This document shows, piece by piece, positions 7,962 to 13,424 of a DNA stretch of 14,225 bases; position 1 is the first letter of the stretch, and the number at the start of each line of letters is the position of its first letter. The position numbers and the translations under genes were made by a program. This stretch comes from JBDKTK01 sp039680225 (GTDB taxonomy: Bacteria > Desulfobacterota > Syntrophia > Syntrophales > UBA4778): positions 1 through 14,225 of the forward strand of contig JBDKTK010000428.1 of the NCBI GenBank assembly GCA_039680225.1. The letters are read 5' to 3'. Under the pieces are notes generated by a model. It saw nothing but the letters and a program-made list of their open reading frames with translations, was not told the DNA's origin and searched no databases.

Positions 7962-10159
7962 ATCCTCCTCGGCGCCCGATATGACTCATAGTGGAACTCG
8001 TCGGCAATGTTCAGGACGGAGCAGGACACTGTCGCGTTTTTGCAGACCTTCCAGGCGACCTTTGCGTCGCCCGTGAAGAACGGATCGTAAGACCCGGGGA
8101 CGTTGTTCACGACGTCGAGGTTTTCGTCGTCGGTGTAGCGCTTGCTTACGTACCGGCCGACAACGGAGGCGGAAAACGGCCCGGCTTCCAGGTCCGCGCC
8201 CACGTTGAACATCTTTTCCGGCAGATAGGTCAGGCGCTTGCCCACTGTCGAAGGCTTCGCCTCATTCTCGTCGATCTTGGCGTTCGTGTATGTGAAGTTG
8301 GCCAAGACCTTCAGCCATTTGTCAAATTTTTGTTCGGCTTCCAGGATGACGCCCCTGCTCTCAGCCTTTCCGGCGTTGATATACTCGGAAAGCGTTGACG
8401 TGACCGTCTTGCGGTAAATCAGGTTCTTGAGATGGTTGTCAAAATAGGTCGCCGATACGGAAGCCCCCTTCCAGAGACCCTGGGAGATGCCGACGTCCCA
8501 GGAGGTCGTTGTCTCCGGCTTCAGATCGGGATTGCCCTTGTATGTGATATTGGTGGAGGAGACCCAGGTCCGGTACAGTTCATAAATCGTCGGCGCCCGG
8601 AACGCCCGCCCGATGGAGCTGCGCAGCGTGGTCGTCCCGAACGGCCGGAAGACCAGCGACGCCTTCGGGCTGAAGGACGAATCTGTCCGGGAACCGTATG
8701 TTTCGGCAAATGCACCGGTCCCGAACTGGTTGGCGTAGCCGTCGAAGGTCTTCCACCAGTCCTGACGGAAGCCGACATAGGCAGTCAGCTTCTCATGGAG
8801 CAGAATCTCGTCCTGGGCGAAGACGGAATAAGTTTTGTCCTTGCCGCCGGAGTTATAGGTCAGCGAGGTCGTGGTCGTCTCATCCTTGTAATAGACCAGG
8901 CTGTGTTCCTCGGTATTGGACCGGCCGGTCCTGAAGGTGCCGCCCATTGTCAGGATATTCCAGTTGAACACGGGGAGCGTTGCCTGGAGGTCGGCGTACC
9001 ACGTCTGATTGGGGCTGCTGGAGACCTTGCCGTTCAGGCCCGAGAGGGTCGCGTACGGCGAGGTCGTGTTCGGCGTCGTGTACCAGTTCTCTCCCTGGTC
9101 GTTGAGCGCCAGCGTAAGCTTGGTTTTGGCGATTCCGATCTCGTTCTCCAGGTTGAGACCGTAGATTGTCGTCTCCGTATAGCCGGAACCTGAGCAGAAA
9201 GAGCTTTCCCTCACCGAGCCGTAGGAGTAAACGGGATTGCCCGATGCATTCGTCAGGTACGTGTGGGGCTCGTCGTAGTTGTAGCGGTACCGCGTCCTCA
9301 GCACCGAGGCGTTTAATCTCGAATTGCTGGAAAGGTCGTATCCCAGCTTGACATCCAGGCTGTCGTCCCACCAGGTGTTGTCTCCCTTGTCGCCGATCAG
9401 GTAACGGGTCGCCCCCGTGTTTGAAGTGGTCCGGGACCAGCCGCTAATCCCCGCCGTCGGCTGGGAGGTGGCGGTGACCATGTCCTTGGAATAGCCGTTG
9501 GTAGCCTTGTACCCGTAACTGAGCAGCATTCGCAACTTGTCCGTCGGCTTGTCCCCGTATGAGACGTAATAAGTCTGCAGGTCGTCAAGGCTCTCGCCCC
9601 GGTTCCAGCTGGTGCCGTAGCCGCTCTGGGCGGTGAACTCCCGCTTTTCGGGCATCTTCGTCAGGATGTTCACGACCCCGCCCATGGCGTTGCCGCCGTA
9701 GAGGCTGGAGAAGGGGCCCTGCACGACCTCGATCCGCTTGACGTCTCCGTTCGACATCGCCGTGAGGCTCACGTCTCCGGTATAGGCGGTGTTGAGAGGG
9801 ATCCCGTCTTTGAGGATCAGTGTCCGGTTCTGTCCGGGAACGCCGCCCAGCGTTACCGACGCCAATGTATCCATTAAATTGACCCTTCTGTTGAAAAGAC
9901 CCGGAACGGTATTGAGCGCGCTGTCCACCGTCAGGGCCGGGCTTTTTTCAATATCCTTTTGTGTAACAACCTTTACAGTGCCGGGCGCTTCCGCAGCCTC
10001 CTTCTCTGTTCTGGTGGCGGTGACTACAACCTCCTGAAGCTTAGCCGTATCCTTCTCCTCTTTCTCCTCTTTTGCTGCGGCGTTCTCAGCCGCAAGAGCG
10101 GGCCAGGAAAAAACCAACAATATGATGAGCACCAGCAAATACTTGAACCACATTTTCAA
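7931..10159 (-). CDS. TonB-dependent outer-membrane receptor
   Basis: This is a 742-residue receptor. A signal peptide covers residues 1-23/24 (ending WPALAA), followed by a short Lys/Glu-rich linker and a clear TonB box EVVVTATR at 43-50. The plug domain contains LILKDGIPL and RIEVVQGPFSSLYGGNAMGG, and a 22-stranded barrel follows, ending in the aromatic Phe expected of outer-membrane proteins. FRAP is at 520-523 and NPDL at 543-546, as in BtuB and haem receptors, but no histidine lies between them; the axial-ligand His described for HemR-type haem receptors is therefore absent at that place. The gene has a strong GGAGG six bases before its ATG. It is separated from exbD by 142 bases containing a stable stem and is followed by an overlapping binding-protein gene. 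It moves a TonB-dependent ligand into the periplasm; a corrinoid, haem or metal chelate is likely. Confidence 0.95.
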   Translation of the reverse strand: MKMWFKYLLVLIILLVFSWPALAAENAAAKEEKEEKDTAKLQEVVVTATRTEKEAAEAPGTVKVVTQKDIEKSPALTVDSALNTVPGLFNRRVNLMDTLASVTLGGVPGQNRTLILKDGIPLNTAYTGDVSLTAMSNGDVKRIEVVQGPFSSLYGGNAMGGVVNILTKMPEKREFTAQSGYGTSWNRGESLDDLQTYYVSYGDKPTDKLRMLLSYGYKATNGYSKDMVTATSQPTAGISGWSRTTSNTGATRYLIGDKGDNTWWDDSLDVKLGYDLSSNSRLNASVLRTRYRYNYDEPHTYLTNASGNPVYSYGSVRESSFCSGSGYTETTIYGLNLENEIGIAKTKLTLALNDQGENWYTTPNTTSPYATLSGLNGKVSSSPNQTWYADLQATLPVFNWNILTMGGTFRTGRSNTEEHSLVYYKDETTTTSLTYNSGGKDKTYSVFAQDEILLHEKLTAYVGFRQDWWKTFDGYANQFGTGAFAETYGSRTDSSFSPKASLVFRPFGTTTLRSSIGRAFRAPTIYELYRTWVSSTNITYKGNPDLKPETTTSWDVGISQGLWKGASVSATYFDNHLKNLIYRKTVTSTLSEYINAGKAESRGVILEAEQKFDKWLKVLANFTYTNAKIDENEAKPSTVGKRLTYLPEKMFNVGADLEAGPFSASVVGRYVSKRYTDDENLDVVNNVPGSYDPFFTGDAKVAWKVCKNATVSCSVLNIADEFHYESYRAPRRMWLGELELRF

Positions 10160-10237
10160 CCTCCGTAACTTTACATTCCACCCCCTTTCTGGTATGAATT
10201 CTCAAAAGGTGATGGTCTTGGAATCGTTGCCTTTTTC

Positions 10238-10274
10238 AGGGCAGGGAATCCCCGCCAAGGTGCTTCCCTGCCCT
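10238..10274 (-). repeat. Perfect 11-bp inverted repeat between exbD and the receptor gene
   Basis: AGGGCAGGGAA at 10238-10248 is exactly complementary to TTCCCTGCCCT at 10264-10274, with a 15-base GC-rich loop. In the minus-strand transcript the stem is followed by GAAAAAGGC rather than a T tract, so it does not look like an intrinsic terminator for exbD. An mRNA-stabilising or processing stem that would set different levels of exbBD and receptor transcripts is more plausible. On the plus strand it is followed by CCCTTTTC, only a weak terminator tail, and no plus-strand gene precedes it. Confidence 0.7.
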
Positions 10275-10301
10275 CCCTTTTCAAATTAATGAAACCCCTT
10301 A

Positions 10302-10691
10302 TCAACCTCCTTTTTCCGTTTGTATGGCAACTCTCTTCAGACCCCGGCCGTTCAGCAGATCGAGGACATCGACGAAGATCTGAAGCCTGATGTCCCGGTC
10401 CGCCCTTACGAGGACGGGGGTGTCCTTATCGAGTTCGCCGATTTTTCTTCCCAGTTCCTCCAGGCCGACTGCCTTCGAATCGAAGTAAACCGCGCCTTTG
10501 CGGTCAATTGTTATCACTGACCGTTTGATGAGTTCTTCCTGCGCATGCGGCGACTTTGGAAGCGAAACCGAAATCATCCCCGTGGCGATAAATGTCGACG
10601 TAGTCAGGACAATCGTCAGGAGCACCAGCATGACATCCACCAGAGGGATGACGTTAATATAATCAAATTCCTTTTCTTCCATGCGCCACAT
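10302..10691 (-). CDS. exbD: ExbD, TonB-system proton channel subunit (group 2 type)
   Basis: This 129-residue protein has one N-terminal membrane segment (about residues 13-38) containing the conserved channel aspartate at position 19 in the motif NVIPLVDVMLVLL, then a periplasmic domain with the SVITIDRKGAVYFD and LVRADRDIRLQIFVDVLDLL elements. ExbD binds ExbB and transmits proton-motive force to TonB. The short cytoplasmic head and length resemble the Helicobacter/Campylobacter-type ExbD2 rather than the E. coli protein. The ATG at 10689-10691 overlaps the end of exbB by 29 bases; an ATG three codons on (10680-10682) overlaps by 20 and is an alternative. Neither has a good ribosome-binding site, so translation is likely coupled to exbB. 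Confidence 0.93.
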   Translation of the reverse strand: MWRMEEKEFDYINVIPLVDVMLVLLTIVLTTSTFIATGMISVSLPKSPHAQEELIKRSVITIDRKGAVYFDSKAVGLEELGRKIGELDKDTPVLVRADRDIRLQIFVDVLDLLNGRGLKRVAIQTEKGG

Positions 10692-11097
10692 CCCAAAGGA
10701 GCAGAATGACCTTCACCTTTCTCAACAGGAGGTTGTAAAGAACGATAGACGGTATTGCCACGATGAGACCCGCCGCCGTCGCCTTCAAGGCGAGCGCGAG
10801 TCCGATCATGATCCTGCCGGTATCCATAAATCCTTCTCTCCCCATCGTATAAAATGTAAGCATGATGCCCAGCACGGTGCCGAGGAGGCCGATGTAGGGG
10901 GCGTTGCTTCCGATGGTCGCGATGAGATGAAGTTTTTTTGTCAACTCCAGTTCCAGTTCCTTTTTATCGCGGAAATCCTGTATTCGAATCCCCCTGTAGG
11001 TCAGATATCGTTCGATGCAGACGGCGACCGCGACAAAGCTCATCATGGCAAGGAGTCCCATGATTCCGTAATTTATGACGTTGTCGAGTTGATTCAT
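10663..11097 (-). CDS. exbB: ExbB, TonB-system proton channel subunit (short form)
   Basis: This is a 144-residue MotA/TolQ/ExbB-family membrane protein with three hydrophobic segments: about 10-28 (GIMGLLAMMSFVAVAV), 63-87 (NAPYIGLLGTVLGIMLTF) and 97-122 (IGLALALKATAAGLIVAIPS). The GLLGTVLGIM and ALKATAAGL motifs are diagnostic. At 144 residues it lacks the N-terminal extension of E. coli ExbB (244 residues), matching the short group 2 proteins. It forms the pentameric channel around ExbD that powers TonB. It begins 18 bases after the tonB stop, with AAGGG upstream of the ATG at 11097, and its last codons overlap exbD. The order tonB-exbB-exbD followed by the receptor indicates an energy module dedicated to this receptor. 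Confidence 0.94.
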   Translation of the reverse strand: MNQLDNVINYGIMGLLAMMSFVAVAVCIERYLTYRGIRIQDFRDKKELELELTKKLHLIATIGSNAPYIGLLGTVLGIMLTFYTMGREGFMDTGRIMIGLALALKATAAGLIVAIPSIVLYNLLLRKVKVILLLWDVAHGRKGI

Positions 11098-11115
11098 CGG
11101 TTTGCCCTTTGCCGG

Positions 11116-11859
11116 TCAGTTAAGACGGAAACGAATGGGGAGAATGGCCTTTGCAGACACCGTCTCTCCGTTTCTGCGGGCCGGCCGGAAAGTGGATTTC
11201 CTGACAGCCGCGATGGCTGCCTCCTGGAAACCGAACCCGTCTGTCTCCAGGACTTCGATATTCTGCAATCTGCCATGCCGGTCGATCAGCAGCCTGAGAA
11301 CGACCCTTCCCTCCTTCCCCATTCTTTTCGCAAGGGGCGGATAAAGGGGGATTGCCTGATAAATAAAGGCAGGCGCGCCGCTCATGCCGAATCCGGCCTC
11401 CACGACGGAATCGCCTCCGGCATTTCCTCCATTGCTCTGCGCCGGATCCGGGCCGGAACCGGCTTTCCCAGCATCCGCAGCTGCAAAACCGTGAGCGGTA
11501 TGCCATGCGCTGCTTTCGGCAGGACCTTTCCGTTCCGCAGAGACCTCATGGTGCTCCTCGGCGACGGCCGGCTCAGGCCGATTTTCGGGCAGATCCTTTG
11601 TTTTATTTGATCGGGGAGGGATTTTTTTCCGGAGTGGAGCCGGTTTCGACATGCCCGGCTCAGCTTCCTTTCGGCTTCCGGCATTAGAGAATGAATCCTG
11701 ATAGCCCAGGATGATCTGGATTGTCCCGGGCATCGCTTTGAGGCAGGCACCCGGAATCAAGAGCAGCAGGACCAGAAGAAACCCATGGATGGCCAAAGAT
11801 GAAACGATTCCCAGCGTTTGCGCATCCATGCATGAAAACAGATCTTTGAAACTTACCAT
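11116..11859 (-). CDS. tonB: TonB energy-transducing protein
   Basis: The product has a short cytoplasmic head, one membrane segment (TLGIVSSLAIHGFLLVLLLL), a periplasmic linker rich in Pro, Lys and Glu, and a C-terminal TonB domain with the landmarks YPPLAKRMGKEGRVVLRLLID and FRPARRNGE. It spans the periplasm and opens the outer-membrane receptor using energy from ExbBD. The start is uncertain. I prefer the ATG at 11857-11859, giving 247 residues. The frame stays open upstream to an ATG at 11962-11964 (282 residues), but the added stretch contains a T8 tract and inverted repeats and reads like leader RNA. A later ATG at 11827-11829 is also possible, and none has a good Shine-Dalgarno. The stop lies 18 bases before exbB. 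Function is clear from the C-terminal domain and the neighbours. Confidence 0.92.
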   Translation of the reverse strand: MVSFKDLFSCMDAQTLGIVSSLAIHGFLLVLLLLIPGACLKAMPGTIQIILGYQDSFSNAGSRKEAEPGMSKPAPLRKKIPPRSNKTKDLPENRPEPAVAEEHHEVSAERKGPAESSAWHTAHGFAAADAGKAGSGPDPAQSNGGNAGGDSVVEAGFGMSGAPAFIYQAIPLYPPLAKRMGKEGRVVLRLLIDRHGRLQNIEVLETDGFGFQEAAIAAVRKSTFRPARRNGETVSAKAILPIRFRLN

Positions 11860-11922
11860 TTGAAAACTTGCTTTTACGCCGTCGACGAAAGCGTATGTGT
11901 ATACAAAATTGAATTTCGTGCC

Positions 11923-11949
11923 ACCGGCGGCGCAAAAAAAATTGCCGGT
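11923..11949 (-). repeat. Inverted repeat enclosing a T8 tract in the tonB leader
   Basis: ACCGGC at 11923-11928 and GCCGGT at 11944-11949 are complementary, with a 15-base loop that in the minus-strand transcript contains eight consecutive U residues. It lies inside the upstream extension of the tonB frame. A U tract inside a loop is not a terminator by itself, but a U8 run just downstream of another stem (11967-11986) suggests alternative folds. Role unproven. Confidence 0.4.
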
Positions 11950-11966
11950 CCTCGTCAATATCATTG

Positions 11967-11986
11967 CCTGGCACCCGCCCGCCAGG
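11967..11986 (-). repeat. 6-bp perfect stem just upstream of the longest tonB start
   Basis: CCTGGC (11967-11972) and GCCAGG (11981-11986) are complementary around an 8-base loop. In the transcript the stem includes the only purine-rich stretch (CCAGG) that could serve the ATG at 11962-11964, so if that start were used the stem would mask its ribosome-binding site. Confidence 0.45.
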
Positions 11987-11998
11987 GTCAGTGCGCCG

Positions 11999-12145
11999 TC
12001 ACACTTCCTTTGCGGGAATCAGCCGATTTCCCCGCATGCAGGTCCGTCTCATCAGTGCCTGGCGGATAATATCCCAAACCTCAAACCAAACGGCGTGTTT
12101 CTTTGGCCGAATAAGCCTGTCGTATCTCTCCGAAAGATCGTTCAT
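11999..12145 (-). CDS. Possible small protein (48 residues) upstream of tonB
   Basis: An ATG at 12143-12145, preceded by GGAA seven bases upstream, opens a 48-residue frame ending in TGA at 11999-12001. The product begins MNDLSERYDRLIRPKKHAV and is basic (eight Arg and three Lys), with two Trp, two Cys and a central hydrophobic/amphipathic stretch VWFEVWDIIRQALM; there is no signal peptide. Third codon positions are about 60 percent G or C, in keeping with a coding frame. I do not recognise the family. It lies on the same strand as, and upstream of, tonB and could be the first gene of the operon, a leader peptide for attenuation, or chance. It contains a hairpin at 12012-12035. Called from composition, start signal and position only. 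Confidence 0.42.
   Translation of the reverse strand: MNDLSERYDRLIRPKKHAVWFEVWDIIRQALMRRTCMRGNRLIPAKEV
12012..12035 (-). repeat. Hairpin within the small leader ORF
   Basis: GCGGGAATC at 12012-12020 pairs with GATT (12025-12028) and CCCGC (12031-12035), giving a nine-pair stem with a two-base bulge and a four-base loop. It is one of several strong stems between the small ORF and tonB and could be part of an RNA regulatory element. I could not match it to a known riboswitch class. Confidence 0.4.
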
Positions 12146-12149
12146 ATTA

Positions 12150-12166
12150 TGATTCCAACAGAATCA
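12150..12166. promoter_or_regulatory. Candidate operator or RNA stem (TGATTC-N5-GAATCA)
   Basis: TGATTC at 12150-12155 and GAATCA at 12161-12166 form a perfect dyad with a five-base spacer. It lies directly upstream of the small ORF start and covers its GGAA ribosome-binding element. It could bind a dimeric regulator downstream of the promoter or fold in RNA to mask the start. It does not match a Fur box that I can recognise. Confidence 0.35.
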
Positions 12167-12205
12167 GGCACTTAGCCATATTTCATTCGTAATATTATTC
12201 TTAAT

Positions 12206-12234
12206 TTCATAACACAGCACATGGGTCTTTGCAA
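12206..12234 (-). promoter_or_regulatory. Candidate sigma70-type promoter for the tonB operon
   Basis: On the minus strand TTGCAA (12234-12229) is followed, after exactly 17 bases, by TATGAA (12211-12206). Each hexamer matches the -35/-10 consensus at four of six positions. Transcription would start near 12199, about 55 bases before the small ORF. The surrounding 12170-12240 stretch is AT-rich compared with the genes, as promoters often are. Weak match, so tentative. Confidence 0.28.
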
Positions 12235-12260
12235 TGCATTTCTAAAGTGTACGTTACCTG

Positions 12261-13262
12261 TCAGTAGGCGCTTGCCGTGGTTTCGACGATACAGTAACCT
12301 ACAAGTTCGCCTTTTTTGTTGAACACTTTGGAAATGCCTTCCCAGTAATCCCCCAACCTTGACCGGTTGTACTGGTCTTCAACGATGGGGACCACCGTAT
12401 ATTCCTTTTCCTTGACGGGGACAGTCACATCCCATCCCAGTCCGATCTTCTGGCCGTCAAAATTTGCAGTTTTCTTCACGTTATAGGTAAAATTGCTGAA
12501 AGGGACAACATTCCCTTTCCTGTCGATATATGTCCCTTCCTTGCTCCCAGTTTTGGGAAAGGGGAAAAGCATTATCTCCTCGTCGTCAAAGAACCGGAAG
12601 GAAAACCATTCCCAGCCTTTCTCGTTGAACTTTCCCCACTGCCTGTCGAACCACGCCCTGCCTGTTGTATGGACCTTCATCCAGTCGCCCTTTTTGTCCC
12701 GGAATTCGATCTCTCCCTTTGTTTTGAGATTGGTGAAGGAGTAGTAATAACTCCTCTCTTCCGGTTTCTCCGGATGCCCCATGACGATGATGCCGTCTTT
12801 CCCGTGCCAGGTCGCATCCTTTGCTGATATGCCTTCAAGATCCAGATTGAGCCTGTCGCTCCTGCCCGCCATTTTGATCTGCCGTTTATCCAGGCATATG
12901 CTGCTGTCTTTATAAACGGCACAACGCGAGTCGGCATAAGCCTTGTCAGAGTTGAATATAATATCTTCGGAAAACACGTGTTGACCGGTTGAACAGTCTG
13001 TAAAAGACAAATGAAGGCCATACAGTTCCAGCAGGTAAGCCCAATATCCGTGGAATATCGTAATCTGGTAAAGATACAACTTGTTGTTCCGGTCGGAGGC
13101 ATACCCGGTAATGTACCACCATTCTCCCCCCTCATCATGGGGGGCCCATTCATAAACCACGTCTTTATGGCCGCCGTCATTATACGGGATATAAACCGAT
13201 TTGTTTTGAGCGCACCCCGACAAAACAACGGCGGCAACGAGCATCACCAGTATCCTCCTCAC
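12261..13262 (-). CDS. CrtC/AttH-family (hydroxyneurosporene synthase-like) lipoprotein
   Basis: This is a 333-residue lipoprotein: MRR, a hydrophobic stretch, and a lipobox LSGC with the lipidated Cys at 17 and Ala at +2, which does not suggest inner-membrane retention. The body has the family landmarks EWWYITGY (47-54), GRAWFDRQWG (201-210), EWFSFRFFDDEE, and a late DYWEGISKV segment, typical of the two lipocalin-like domains of AttH/CrtC proteins. CrtC itself hydrates neurosporene or lycopene; many family members have unknown, non-carotenoid roles, so the enzyme activity is not assigned. The start is GTG at 13260-13262 behind a G-rich GAGGGGGG element; an ATG six codons later would lose the positive n-region. 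It is divergent from an FAD oxidoreductase of the phytoene-desaturase superfamily, which supports a shared lipid or isoprenoid substrate. No clear terminator follows it. Confidence 0.8.
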   Translation of the reverse strand: MRRILVMLVAAVVLSGCAQNKSVYIPYNDGGHKDVVYEWAPHDEGGEWWYITGYASDRNNKLYLYQITIFHGYWAYLLELYGLHLSFTDCSTGQHVFSEDIIFNSDKAYADSRCAVYKDSSICLDKRQIKMAGRSDRLNLDLEGISAKDATWHGKDGIIVMGHPEKPEERSYYYSFTNLKTKGEIEFRDKKGDWMKVHTTGRAWFDRQWGKFNEKGWEWFSFRFFDDEEIMLFPFPKTGSKEGTYIDRKGNVVPFSNFTYNVKKTANFDGQKIGLGWDVTVPVKEKEYTVVPIVEDQYNRSRLGDYWEGISKVFNKKGELVGYCIVETTASAY

Positions 13263-13424
13263 TTTACCCCCCTCTTACGACTTTATTCTTGCAAAGGTAT
13301 CCTTTATTATCATATACATCATCTGATTCCATCATATTATCAGGAGTCGAGGATTGTTCATGCCATGCAGACTGCTGAAAGTCAACCGAAACAATATATT
13401 GAATTTTGAATAAGGGAAAAAATC
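13263..13424. promoter_or_regulatory. Divergent intergenic region between lipoprotein and FAD oxidoreductase genes
   Basis: This 162-base AT-rich gap must hold the promoters of both divergent genes. I see an imperfectly matched dyad CTGAT-N11-ATCAG (13323-13343) and a palindrome CAATATATTG (13392-13401) shortly before the AAGGG ribosome-binding site of the rightward gene. The left gene has a G-rich SD element near 13267-13275. I found no convincing -35/-10 pair in either direction. Confidence 0.4.

Noticed and set aside
10238..10274. Intrinsic terminator after exbD
   Set aside because: The stem is strong, but on the minus strand it is followed by GAAAAAGGC instead of a T run, and the receptor gene downstream belongs functionally with exbBD.
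10681..11610. A 309-residue plus-strand frame across exbB and tonB
   Set aside because: It mirrors the conserved exbB and tonB genes and shows no domain or secretion signal of its own.
12020..12062. Hammerhead ribozyme core (CTGATGAG ... GAAA) on the minus strand
   Set aside because: Both core words are present about 18 bases apart, but the stretch between them does not form the required stem II and no flanking stems I and III with a cleavage triplet are evident; the bases are better explained by the small ORF.
11965..12260. Cobalamin riboswitch ahead of the tonB operon
   Set aside because: The gene set made this likely, so I searched the minus strand of the leader for the B12 box and the GGGAA/GCCACTG core. 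Fragments such as GAGAC-ACCTGC and GGGGAAATC occur, but in the wrong order and without the paired framework.
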